From a virus, in the IMG/VR virus record IMGVR_UViG_3300028361_000084, positions 1-32,731 of that record: a stretch of 32,731 nucleotides of DNA; one strand, written 5' to 3'. How positions within the stretch are numbered: the stretch's first letter is position 1; the number at the start of each line of letters is the position of its first letter. The notes under the pieces were generated by a model that was given only the letters and a program-made list of their open reading frames with translations, was not told where the DNA came from and did not search any database. Below are positions 8,044 to 14,761 of this stretch, one piece after another. A program made the translations under genes and the position numbers.

Positions 8044-8249
8044 GTCAGCCTCCAAACCGGAACGTCATTGGCGATCTGGCGGCGAACAAGACCAAGCGCC
8101 TTGAGCCTGCCGAGCGCCTTTGCAACGCGCATTTTACCCTGACCCGTTGGGATCATCAGATCAGAGCATGTGCGCTCCCGCCCGTCGCTCATGATGTCCA
8201 GCACCATGGCCTGCGTTTCGTTCGGGCATAGGACTGCGCCTCGGGTCAT
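8040..8249 (-). CDS. Small winged-helix DNA-binding protein
   Basis: This 69-residue protein has a helix-turn-helix with a wing: ETQAMVLDIMSDGRERTCSDL, then KMRVAKALGRLKALGLVRRQI and a strand ending VPVWRLT. The KALGRLKALGLV recognition-helix pattern resembles MarR-like or phage replication-initiator winged helices. The start ATG 8249 overlaps the upstream stop (ATGA). It may regulate phage genes or assist DNA modification or replication. The fold assignment is from pattern and the role is unknown. Confidence 0.65.
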   Translation of the reverse strand: MTRGAVLCPNETQAMVLDIMSDGRERTCSDLMIPTGQGKMRVAKALGRLKALGLVRRQIANDVPVWRLT

Positions 8250-8344
8250 GCGCCTGCCCTCCCAATAACCCAATGCTCCGGATGCACGGCCTCAACCGTC
8301 AACCCGATGGCCCCCACGGCGCTGGATGGTGTTTGTGCGTTCAT
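8246..8344 (-). CDS. Very small unknown protein (32 aa)
   Basis: A 32-residue reading frame starts at ATG 8344 after GGAGA at seven-base spacing (MNAQTPSSAVGAIGLTVEAV). It ends in an ATGA shared with the winged-helix gene. The ribosome-binding site and the coupling suggest real translation, either for a small product or as a leader that delivers ribosomes to the next gene. The frame is open upstream but without coding character. No family is recognised. Confidence 0.4.
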   Translation of the reverse strand: MNAQTPSSAVGAIGLTVEAVHPEHWVIGRAGA

Positions 8345-8417
8345 TGTCGTCTCTCCGTTGTTGGGTGGCTGGCGGGCCGTTCGTGTCTTTGGTTTCAGGC
8401 CCGCCTGCCGTATGCCC

Positions 8418-8555
8418 CTAGCCCTGCAATGCACTTGCCACATAAAAGAATGTTTTGGGTTTCGGGGCAATTCTATTTGGGTGTGGCCTCCGGTGGGGCG
8501 GGAAGAGCATGGCCAAGCGCCCAGATACGCTCAGGCGCTTGGGTGTGCTGGTCAT
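8418..8555 (-). CDS. Possible small basic protein (45 aa)
   Basis: A 45-residue frame starts at ATG 8555 and overlaps the HNH gene stop as ATGA. The product is basic and Pro/Arg/Lys-rich (RLAMLFPPHRRPHPNRIAPK). Composition is not typical of a folded protein and no ribosome-binding site stands out, so this may be chance. It is listed because almost every confirmed leftward junction in this operon uses the same ATGA overlap. Confidence 0.25.
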   Translation of the reverse strand: MTSTPKRLSVSGRLAMLFPPHRRPHPNRIAPKPKTFFYVASALQG

Positions 8556-9007
8556 TGGGTATCTCCCTTGTGTTCGTTTACGTGGCACTGGCGGCATAGC
8601 CAAACCACGTCTAAGGGTCGCGCATAGTCGTGATGGTGGCCATCTATGCGGCATCCAGACTTCCCACACCTACTGCAATGGTCAGGCTTGATTACCTTGC
8701 TGTCTCTAACCCTATTCCCAAGAATGACATGCGCCGCTCTCTTCTCTGAATTGTCATCTACCCACTTTTGCCTAGACGCCTGCAAAGATGCCTTGCCCGC
8801 ATCCGTCTTTTGATACCGCTTGTGCCTAGCAATTACCCTTGGGTCTTCCTTGAATCGCTTGGCATCATACGCCCTGTACCGATCAACGTTTTCCCTTCGG
8901 TTTATCCTAACCGCTTCCTTGTGGCATTCCTTGCATCGGGTGTTTACGCCTTTGTAAAATTCAGCGCTTTTTTCGGTCGCGCCGCAAACCTTGCATTTGC
9001 TTGGCAT
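8552..9007 (-). CDS. HNH / endonuclease VII-like nuclease with zinc fingers
   Basis: This 151-residue protein has an N-terminal zinc finger (CKVCGATEKSAEFY with CKECHKE), a basic helical linker (residues 35-95) and a C-terminal treble-clef HNH nuclease core: HCSRCGKSGCRIDGHHHDY followed by VVWLCRQCHVNEH. This matches the recombination endonuclease VII/HNH group, many of which are free-standing homing nucleases in phages. The DNA is visibly more AT-rich than its neighbours, suggesting separate acquisition. No strong ribosome-binding site precedes ATG 9007. It interrupts the operon between the SSB-tailed protein and a set of tiny genes. Confidence 0.82.
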   Translation of the reverse strand: MPSKCKVCGATEKSAEFYKGVNTRCKECHKEAVRINRRENVDRYRAYDAKRFKEDPRVIARHKRYQKTDAGKASLQASRQKWVDDNSEKRAAHVILGNRVRDSKVIKPDHCSRCGKSGCRIDGHHHDYARPLDVVWLCRQCHVNEHKGDTQ

Positions 9008-9022
9008 GGGTTCACCATAACC

Positions 9023-9049
9023 CTAAAACGGTATATGTAAAGACATACC
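9023..9049 (-). terminator. Possible weak terminator after the SSB-tailed gene
   Basis: On the minus strand GGTATGT pairs with ATATACC (one G-T pair, 6-nt loop; 9049-9043 with 9036-9030), followed by GTTTTAG. It lies directly after the stop at 9051 and before the HNH gene. The stem is short and AT-rich, so efficiency would be low. Confidence 0.35.
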
Positions 9050-9050
9050 T

Positions 9051-9758
9051 TTAGAACGGGATATCTTCCCCATCCATATCTGAACCCCCTGCCCCGCCAG
9101 TGCCGTACCCGCCGCCAGCGCCGCCGCCGTAGTTTGAACTGTCAGGTAATCCTTGACGGTTGCTGCCGTCGCGCCAGAACGCGCCGGGAAGTTTTTCGGA
9201 TTTGGGGCGGACTTCTGTGATTTTAGCGTTGGGGAATTTATCCTTGACCATGCCGAGCAGGCCGTCACCCGCGCCGATACCCTTCAGGGACATAGACACT
9301 TCCCGCATCGTGAAGAGCTTCAAGTCTGAGCGGGCGTCTTTTGCCGCTTGCCAATCCGCGTCATCGCGGACGATGCCAAAGCGAAAGCCCTGGCCGTCGT
9401 CGTATTCGATGATTGACCGGTCAGCCTTGGCAGCGCCGATGCGCTCGGCCTCGGCATCCATGTAGGCGAAGCCCTTTAGGGCACTCTCAACGCAGGCCGT
9501 CAGATCCGCCTGCGCGGCACGTGGGCTTATGGGCCGCTCAGTGCCAGCAATCGCTTTGTTGAGGTTGCCCATTGTCTGGTCCCAGATGTGGGCGGTCTCC
9601 ACGCTGACCAACTCAGCCAAGCGGCTGACGCCCCATTTGATATCCATGTCCCGGCTTGCCGCGTCGAACGCCTTGAGTCCGTGCGCGGTGTTGATGTCGG
9701 CGGGAGCGCTCTTGCCATAGGTGGGCGGCTGCGTGTGATGGCGGTAATGGCGGCTCAT
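9051..9758 (-). CDS. Unknown protein with SSB-type acidic C-terminal tail
   Basis: This 235-residue protein has a mainly helical and charged N-terminal domain (residues 15-170: WGVSRLAELVSVETAHIWD, LTACVESALKGFAYMDAEAE), then a strand-rich part, a Gly-rich linker (GGGAGGGYGTGGAGG) and the ending MDGEDIPF. A Gly-rich linker ending in an acidic-DIPF tip is the signature of bacterial single-stranded DNA-binding protein, where it docks replication and repair proteins. No clear OB-fold is seen in the N-terminal domain. It lies two genes after the primase-helicase, so a replication role is likely. Its ATG overlaps the previous frame as ATGA. The N-terminal family is not recognised. Confidence 0.75.
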   Translation of the reverse strand: MSRHYRHHTQPPTYGKSAPADINTAHGLKAFDAASRDMDIKWGVSRLAELVSVETAHIWDQTMGNLNKAIAGTERPISPRAAQADLTACVESALKGFAYMDAEAERIGAAKADRSIIEYDDGQGFRFGIVRDDADWQAAKDARSDLKLFTMREVSMSLKGIGAGDGLLGMVKDKFPNAKITEVRPKSEKLPGAFWRDGSNRQGLPDSSNYGGGAGGGYGTGGAGGSDMDGEDIPF

Positions 9759-10060
9759 AGCTTTTCCTCATTTATTGTTTGGCTGGCATCTTCCCGTCGC
9801 ACCCCTCCCTCCCCTTTAAGAAAGGGGGGGAGTGGAACGGTAGTGTGCAATTTTCCGGAACGGAACGGCGACCGTTCCAGTGTTTCCTCTTTTTTTTCAA
9901 TGGCTTGCGCCGAAGCCGTTCCGGATCGTTCCAGTGGAACGTTCCGCGTTCCAGTGCCGTTCCAGAGGCATGTTTTGGGACGGCAAATCGTTCCAGTCGG
10001 ATCGTTTAAAAACAATGACTTAGCGGGGGTTGGGTTGTGTAGTGGAACGGCCACAATCAT
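9755..10060 (-). CDS. Questionable 101-aa frame over a repeat cluster
   Basis: A 101-codon frame joins the primase-helicase gene and the SSB-tailed gene with ATGA overlaps at both ends, which favours translation. Against this, the DNA is filled with CGTTCC/GGAACG repeats in both orientations, which dictate peptide repeats (WNGTGT, LERSG, LERSP), and the end (PPFLKGEGG) is the translation of a C/G-rich palindrome common in intergenic DNA. Composition is unlike a folded protein. Either it is a poorly conserved linker peptide that keeps ribosomes moving, or the frame is chance over a cis-acting site. See the repeat entry. Confidence 0.35.
   Translation of the reverse strand: MIVAVPLHNPTPAKSLFLNDPTGTICRPKTCLWNGTGTRNVPLERSGTASAQAIEKKEETLERSPFRSGKLHTTVPLPPFLKGEGGVRREDASQTINEEKL
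9831..10050. repeat. Cluster of twelve CGTTCC/GGAACG repeats, candidate origin or binding site
   Basis: Twelve copies of CGTTCC or its complement occur within 220 bp, beginning at 9834, 9857, 9862, 9873, 9917, 9927, 9936, 9940, 9947, 9958, 9989 and 10044. Many extend to CGTTCCAGTG. Several form perfect dyads: GGAACGG-CGA-CCGTTCC (9862-9878), CGTTCCA-G-TGGAACG (9927-9941) and GGAACGTTCC (9936-9945). A T-rich run (9888-9897) and TTTAAAAAC (10005-10013) lie within the cluster. Repeats plus an AT-rich element beside a replication gene fit an iteron-type origin; multiple regulator sites are the alternative. Confidence 0.6.
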
Positions 10061-12123
10061 GCCTCCAAATCCACGGGGGAACCGCCGCCGTGAATGATTT
10101 CCGCAGCCTTGTGACCCTTGTCGGTTAAGAACCAGTTGTTCAAAATGCTCTTGATCAAGCCCTCATCCTTGAGTTCGACCAGTCTACGAACCAGCGTGGA
10201 CTTCTGCGCATTTCCGGTTGCGCCAATCAGCCCAACATCAACGCACCGCTGCGTCATGGAGAGGCAATCGCTGTTTTCTATGCTGAGAATTAAGCGCTCT
10301 TTTATGGTGTGTGATGTTTTGGCAATTTCCATTGCTCGCGTCTCAAGGAGAGGCTTTGCCAGAACGGTCGGCATCATGCGGCCTTTGGCATCTTTGATCC
10401 GCTCTGATTTCACCGTTTCGATCTCAAACATCAGCGGCTCGAAGTCTGCTCCTCGGTGCTTGCCTTGCCAGTGCATTTCGACCGCCGCGTCTCGCTTCCA
10501 AAGACACAGGTTGCCGTCCACCTCGTTTAGGAGGGCTGAACCGCCCATGGGTGTTAGGTTTGTTTTGGCGGCGTTTTTGACGGGGTGCGCTGGAACAATA
10601 ACCGCGGGCTTTCCGTGGGCCTCGGTAATCTTGCGAAGCACTCTTGCGAAGTCCAGCATTTGCGCGTTGCTGTTGCTGTCGTCTCCGTCAAAGTAGGCTG
10701 CGAGGGTGTCGATGATAACAAGGTTGCATTTTGGCAGGCTTGCCAGCTTTTCCTTGATCAGCGCCATGTCCTGCCGGATCGAAAATGTACCGGCGATGAA
10801 GTGCATACGGCTTTGCGCCGCAGGCGTTTCTGATCGCTCCAATGTAGCGATAATGCGGCCCCGCACATCGTCGGGGTTTTCGCCCGCCATATAGATCACG
10901 TCACCGCCTTCGGTTTCGCGCCCGCACACGTCCTGCCCGCTTGCCATGGCGTCAGCCGCGTAAAGCATAACAGCGGTTTTTCCGCTGCCTGTTGGGGCAG
11001 TCAGAGTGTAGAGCCGCCCGCGCTGGATTACGCCGTCAATCAGGTATTCAGGGGCCACAAAATCAGCGGTGAACTCAGCCGCGCTTTGCATCCTCCATGC
11101 AGGGCCACTGTTCGGGGCAACATCAGGATTGGTGGCATTGCTCGGTGCATGATCGAAGTTCGGCGCGGGCTTTTCAGCCGCCTCGAATTTCGGGTTCGCC
11201 CGCGTCCGGTTAATCATGTCCTGCACTTCGCGCCGGGTATCTTCGACGGTATAGCCGGGCAGGGTCAGGGGGGCCGTCAGGGCGTGGATTTCGCCATCAG
11301 ACAGGGATTTGCGCACGTAGCTGCCGACCAGCTTCAGCACGGCGATATTCCACTCGCTGCCGGAAAGCGCCTGTATGGCGGTGCGTTCGCGGTCCAGCGT
11401 CTCAATTGCGCCCGTGTCGATGTGCAGACCCGTTGTGGGGGCCGTGGCCGCTGGTGTGGACCCGAATGCCCGGCGCATTTGATCGATGGTCACGGGGGCG
11501 CGTGTGTCGTCGTATTGGGTGCGGATCGAGCACATCTCTTTGGTGTAGCCGCGTTCCTGCTTGTGTGTGGCGGGATAGGAGATGGTGCCGCCCACGCGCA
11601 TGATGCGGCTTGGGTTGATCACTGACCTGTCGGACCCGAAGTGCGCGGCTATGGCGCTTTGTGTGTCGCGCCATGCGGCAAGATCCGTGGTGGGCGTTTC
11701 CAGTTCCCAATAAAGGTGGACCCGCACTGTAGGGATAGACCCCGTTAAGACTGCCGCCACGTATTTCGGGCCGGTCCATTGTTTGACGTTGTTGGCGCTT
11801 TCCAACTCGTCGCAATCGGCCCAAAGAAAGAAGCTCGCAAGGATGTCTTCGTCCTTGGCTGATCCCGATACGTCGGCCCTAATGGGATTGCGGACGGCGT
11901 AGATGTTGAAACCAAGGTCGTTCATTGATTCGACCCACGCCACGGCGTCCTCGATGTCGGCGGGGCTAAACTTGGCGATTTGTGGCTTTGCGTTTTCTTT
12001 GAACGCGCGGATTTCAAAGACGGCGGGGGCGGTTAATTCGCCCCATCGGGCCGTCATGTAAGTAAGGTCGCGGCGGATGCCGACGGCATCCGGCAACAGA
12101 GCGGTGCTTGCTGGCTCCATCAT
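10057..12123 (-). CDS. Primase-helicase: RepB-like AEP primase fused to RecA-type ATPase
   Basis: This 688-residue protein combines replication functions. Residues about 20-200 look like an archaeo-eukaryotic primase of the RepB type: the metal-binding pair in LWADCDE (102-106), RVHLYWEL (134-141) and NPSRIMRVGG (170-179). After a linker comes a RecA/AAA_25-like helicase with Walker A TAPTGSGKT (375-383), Walker B LVIID (468-472) and MGGSALLNEVDG downstream. The C-terminal 80 residues form a winged helix (STLVRRLVELKDEGLIKS, NWFLTDKGHKAAE). The frame extends to 12180, but ATG 12123 overlaps the upstream stop (ATGA). No DNA polymerase was found, so the host enzyme probably extends from its primers. 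Confidence 0.87.
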   Translation of the reverse strand: MMEPASTALLPDAVGIRRDLTYMTARWGELTAPAVFEIRAFKENAKPQIAKFSPADIEDAVAWVESMNDLGFNIYAVRNPIRADVSGSAKDEDILASFFLWADCDELESANNVKQWTGPKYVAAVLTGSIPTVRVHLYWELETPTTDLAAWRDTQSAIAAHFGSDRSVINPSRIMRVGGTISYPATHKQERGYTKEMCSIRTQYDDTRAPVTIDQMRRAFGSTPAATAPTTGLHIDTGAIETLDRERTAIQALSGSEWNIAVLKLVGSYVRKSLSDGEIHALTAPLTLPGYTVEDTRREVQDMINRTRANPKFEAAEKPAPNFDHAPSNATNPDVAPNSGPAWRMQSAAEFTADFVAPEYLIDGVIQRGRLYTLTAPTGSGKTAVMLYAADAMASGQDVCGRETEGGDVIYMAGENPDDVRGRIIATLERSETPAAQSRMHFIAGTFSIRQDMALIKEKLASLPKCNLVIIDTLAAYFDGDDSNSNAQMLDFARVLRKITEAHGKPAVIVPAHPVKNAAKTNLTPMGGSALLNEVDGNLCLWKRDAAVEMHWQGKHRGADFEPLMFEIETVKSERIKDAKGRMMPTVLAKPLLETRAMEIAKTSHTIKERLILSIENSDCLSMTQRCVDVGLIGATGNAQKSTLVRRLVELKDEGLIKSILNNWFLTDKGHKAAEIIHGGGSPVDLEA

Positions 12124-12419
12124 TCTATGACCACGAAGTCTTCGGCGCTGTCTTCTATGGCCTCGGCCATAATGCTGCACAGACCCGCCATGCCCTCAAC
12201 AGACGGCCCAAAATACTGGCCTTTTAGTTTGTGGGGCCAGAAGTTGAGAACGCGGACATTGCCTGTAGCCCCATTCAAAACGCGGCACTGGACGTGCCAC
12301 GGGGCTTTTTGGGGGTTGGGTTGAAAGAATGTGGCCCACTCGAACCGGCGCATAAAGGTTTCGAATGCGGCGCAGTTGGTTACTTGGTCTGGGTCGTTGT
12401 CGTTCATGTAGAGTTGCAT
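12120..12419 (-). CDS. Unknown protein before the primase-helicase
   Basis: This 99-residue protein has an aromatic-rich core (FMRRFEWATFFQPNP, APWHVQCRVLN, VLNFWPHKLKGQYFG) and an acidic C-terminal helix (LCSIMAEAIEDSAEDFVVIE). It looks like a compact folded domain but is not recognised. ATG 12419 has GAGG at seven-base spacing. A 6-bp stem with a 4-nt loop (GTGGGG/CCCCAC, 12436-12451) sits just upstream in the leader and could modulate translation. It is coupled to the primase-helicase gene by ATGA, which suggests a helper or regulator of replication. Confidence 0.65.
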   Translation of the reverse strand: MQLYMNDNDPDQVTNCAAFETFMRRFEWATFFQPNPQKAPWHVQCRVLNGATGNVRVLNFWPHKLKGQYFGPSVEGMAGLCSIMAEAIEDSAEDFVVIE

Positions 12420-12489
12420 GATTGCGCCTCGTTGTGTGGGGTAGGCCCCACGCAGATCATTCCGCGCGGGGCTGGTTTAGATGGGTGGT

Positions 12490-13152
12490 TTAGAAGCCTC
12501 CTGCTGTGGCAGTTGGTGTGGGTGTGGTTTCAACGGGTGCAGGTGCGACTTCTGTGGCGATTGTCGGCGCGTCGGCTTTGAGGCAATCAGGGCGCTCGAC
12601 CCACTGCACGACGGTCAAGACAGGCTTGTTGCTGGCCCCGGATTTTAGCACTTGGGTATCAACGCCGGTTTGTTTGACCAGCGGCAGTAACCGCCCGTTG
12701 TCCGACTTTTCCGTCCATTCCGCTGCGATCTGCTTGGACAGCTTCGAGAATGCGTCATAGGAGCCGAAAGACGCCTGCTCCCAAGTTGCGGCTAGGCCGT
12801 CTCCGATTGCGCATCGGATGGACAGGGCCGCTCCCCAAGCATAGGCCCCGGAGGGCTTTTTGCTTTCGTCAGGGCGTGGCGTTGCCTGCGAAAAGTGCGG
12901 GTTCCATTTCTTTTCTGGGGCCTGCCCTGTTGCGCCGTCACGCATCCAGCCGAGTTGCAGTGTGTCCAAATCGAGGACGCACCCGCTGGCAAAGGCATCA
13001 ACAACACGCTCAAACTTTTCGTCGTTCTCGTCCTTGCCCCGCAAAACCCAAGACTTGGGCGCGAAACCCTTCATCGCAGATCCGTTCGAGGTCCAAGACA
13101 TCCATGGCCCCATGGAGCCGCCTGTGTCGCCTGTGTCGATTGTAAAAGACAT
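12490..13152 (-). CDS. Unknown protein, possibly nucleic-acid binding
   Basis: This 220-residue protein starts with a Gly/Ser/Thr/Trp-rich segment (DTGDTGGSMGPWMSWTSNGS), followed by a beta-rich domain (WVLRGKDENDEKFERVVD, VLDLDTLQLGWM, KKWNPHFSQATPRP, YAWGAALSIRCAIGDGLAATWEQ, KPVLTVVQWVERPDCLK) and a Pro/Thr/Ala tail of about 25 residues. Beta-rich proteins of this size between nuclease and helicase genes are often single-strand binding proteins, but no diagnostic motif is seen. AAGGAAA lies seven bases before ATG 13152. The leader between the HNH gene and this gene has a small hairpin (13197-13212) and the next gene follows after 70 bp. Confidence 0.6.
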   Translation of the reverse strand: MSFTIDTGDTGGSMGPWMSWTSNGSAMKGFAPKSWVLRGKDENDEKFERVVDAFASGCVLDLDTLQLGWMRDGATGQAPEKKWNPHFSQATPRPDESKKPSGAYAWGAALSIRCAIGDGLAATWEQASFGSYDAFSKLSKQIAAEWTEKSDNGRLLPLVKQTGVDTQVLKSGASNKPVLTVVQWVERPDCLKADAPTIATEVAPAPVETTPTPTATAGGF

Positions 13153-13215
13153 AATGTGTTTTCCTTGTTTTTCGTTTGCGCCGTAGCGCGGTTAAACCGT
13201 GAAAAGTCACGGCAT

Positions 13216-13782
13216 TTACGGAAGTTTCCGCAAATCATTCAGGTCTGTTAGACCGTTGTTTCTTGAGTAGGCCATTGAGGCGACGTAGACGCTGCTCTCG
13301 GAAACGGCGCACACCTTGGCTATGCGCGGCACTTCGCCTTGGCCTAATTGCCCGGTGGCTGTGCGACGGGCATTTTTAATGCTGTCGAGAACCTGAGAAA
13401 GTTGGGCATTGCTAAACTTTGCATGATGGTGATGCTCTCCTTGCACATGTGTCCCGTGCATCTTTTTATGGGAGCAATTAACCTTCTGAGTTGCCTGCAA
13501 AAGATTTTCCGGCCTGTTGCTGTCGCGGACTCCGTCAATGTGACAAACCACCATATCGGGCAGTAGAGGCCCGACGAAAGCCTGATAAACAAGCCGGTGA
13601 ACTAGGAAATTATCTTTCACTTTTGCACCATCTTGGGTGCGGTAAAGCATGATGTATTCATAGCCGTTTTTGGCTTTATAATTCTTCCTCTTGCGCATCC
13701 GCCCGCTCTGCGTCGAATAAACATGACCTTCTTGCGTGATGTAATTATTCGGGAATCCCGATATTTGAACAAAATCATACAT
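13216..13782 (-). CDS. HNH homing endonuclease (NUMOD4-HNH)
   Basis: This 188-residue protein starts with a NUMOD4-like motif (FVQISGFPNNYITQEGHVYS) and has an HNH core: HRLVYQAFVG, VVCHIDGVRDSNRPENLLQA and KVNCSHKKMHGTH. A C-terminal region with NAQLSQVLDSIKNARRT and a final helix-turn-helix (VPRIAKVCAVSESSVYVAS) would bind the target. Base composition is clearly more AT-rich than neighbours, the usual sign of an acquired homing gene. Its ATG shares one base with the upstream stop (TGATG) and no ribosome-binding site is visible, so it relies on coupling. It separates a VRR-NUC module from the replication genes. Confidence 0.87.
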   Translation of the reverse strand: MYDFVQISGFPNNYITQEGHVYSTQSGRMRKRKNYKAKNGYEYIMLYRTQDGAKVKDNFLVHRLVYQAFVGPLLPDMVVCHIDGVRDSNRPENLLQATQKVNCSHKKMHGTHVQGEHHHHAKFSNAQLSQVLDSIKNARRTATGQLGQGEVPRIAKVCAVSESSVYVASMAYSRNNGLTDLNDLRKLP

Positions 13783-14141
13783 CAGAAATTTTTCCCCAAA
13801 ACGTTGGTTTGCGCTGTTGGCGTGGTTGCCACGGGCGCACCCGTATCGGGGGCCGGGTCGTTTCCGGCTTCCAGAATTGCTGTCTGAAATATTGCCGCCT
13901 CAGTAACGTCCTCGCCCATGCGATTGTCAAACATAAATATCGCGTCGATCATCAGGCTTTCGGCAGCGAGGTAGTCGTCAACCTCTTGCGTGGTTTCCAA
14001 GCCTTCGATTTGTTCGATAACTTGCCGCTTGCTGCGATCCGCGCGGGCGAAGGTGGTGAAGGAAATGCGCTGGCTGTCGTCAACAACGGCAGACTTTGCC
14101 TGCCAAGTCGGTTCGGGCGCCCCGGTGTCGATTCTAAACAT
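13782..14141 (-). CDS. Unknown acidic protein next to the VRR-NUC gene
   Basis: This 119-residue protein begins MFRIDTGAPEPTWQAKSAVV, continues with ISFTTFARADRSKRQVIEQIEG and a helical acidic part (DDYLAAESLMIDAIFMFDN, TEAAIFQTAILEAG), and ends in a Pro/Thr-rich tail. The opening FRIDTG motif resembles the FTIDTGDTGG start of the 220-aa protein two genes downstream, hinting at a shared element. The start ATG 14141 has GAGG at six bases and overlaps the upstream stop by 8 bp. No family is recognised. Confidence 0.6.
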   Translation of the reverse strand: MFRIDTGAPEPTWQAKSAVVDDSQRISFTTFARADRSKRQVIEQIEGLETTQEVDDYLAAESLMIDAIFMFDNRMGEDVTEAAIFQTAILEAGNDPAPDTGAPVATTPTAQTNVLGKNF

Positions 14142-14502
14142 AGCGCACCTCATTGTGCGGGATGCCTTCTGCGATCAGGAAGTCGCGCACATCATCGACG
14201 CTTTTGACGACGGCCACGGGATAGCCGATGCCGCGCAGCATTTCGTGCGCTTGGTTTTGGGCGTCTGTTGTGCGGCCCGTTTTCGATTTAACCTCAAGAA
14301 GGAACGTCTGATTGGGTGCCAGCACGACCAAATCGGGGAAGCCTTTGAACACGCCCGCTGCGCGCTGGCGCATAACCTGAGCCATGCCGGCCTTGCCGCG
14401 TGTGTTGACTTCATTGACACTGTGCTGGACGATTGCGCGCGGCATGACGGCGCGCAGGTATTTGACAATCGCCACTTGGATTTTGAACTCAGGATTTGCC
14501 AT
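14134..14502 (-). CDS. VRR-NUC domain nuclease
   Basis: This 122-residue protein is a stand-alone VRR-NUC (PD-(D/E)XK superfamily) nuclease. The active-site residues visible are E31 in VNEVNTRG, D57 in GVFKGFPDLVVL, and E70-x-K72 in FLLEVKSKTGRTT, with Q82 in AQNQAHEML. Such phage enzymes are proposed to cleave branched replication or recombination DNA. ATG 14502 has GGAGG nine bases upstream, which decides the start over the open frame further upstream. The gene overlaps the DUF6378 gene by 14 bp. Confidence 0.88.
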   Translation of the reverse strand: MANPEFKIQVAIVKYLRAVMPRAIVQHSVNEVNTRGKAGMAQVMRQRAAGVFKGFPDLVVLAPNQTFLLEVKSKTGRTTDAQNQAHEMLRGIGYPVAVVKSVDDVRDFLIAEGIPHNEVRYV

Positions 14503-14761
14503 CGGTCGCCACCTCCCCACCGCAAGCGGCATAGCCTGCCATGTCCACCCAATTGTCGGCGAGGCCGGGGTTGCCCCAAGCGCGCACTGTTTTGAGATCA
14601 ATCATCATAATTGCGACTTGCGCGGGCGTGATGTTTACGCCGAGACGGCCTGACCAGATCCGCGCCAGCGCCGTGAAGTTGTCCTTCACGCTGCCGTGCG
14701 TTGCTGCGCGGTCCACGGTCACGGCTTGGGTGGCGTCTCTTAGGATTTCTGCGCGGGTCAT
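14489..14761 (-). CDS. DUF6378 domain protein
   Basis: This 90-residue protein fits the DUF6378 family: ILRDATQAVTVDRAATHGSV (6-25), NFTALARIWSGRLGVNIT, VAIMMIDLKTVRAWGNPGLA and NWVDMAGYAACGGE (70-83). It is all-helical with conserved Asp/His/Glu/Asn residues and resembles MazG-like/nucleotide-handling folds, though the activity is not established. It is frequent in phages next to nucleotide and replication genes. ATG 14761 overlaps the stop of the preceding gene (ATGA), which fixes the start over the longer open frame. Confidence 0.8.
   Translation of the reverse strand: MTRAEILRDATQAVTVDRAATHGSVKDNFTALARIWSGRLGVNITPAQVAIMMIDLKTVRAWGNPGLADNWVDMAGYAACGGEVATDGKS

Noticed and set aside
9801-9831. 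C-rich/G-rich palindrome as a terminator
   Set aside because: CCCCTTT-AAG-AAAGGGG forms a good stem but no T-run follows on either strand; it resembles common intergenic palindromes.
13197-13212. Hairpin CCGTGA/TCACGG after the HNH gene as a terminator
   Set aside because: Only TTTAA follows on the minus strand and the operon continues into essential replication genes.
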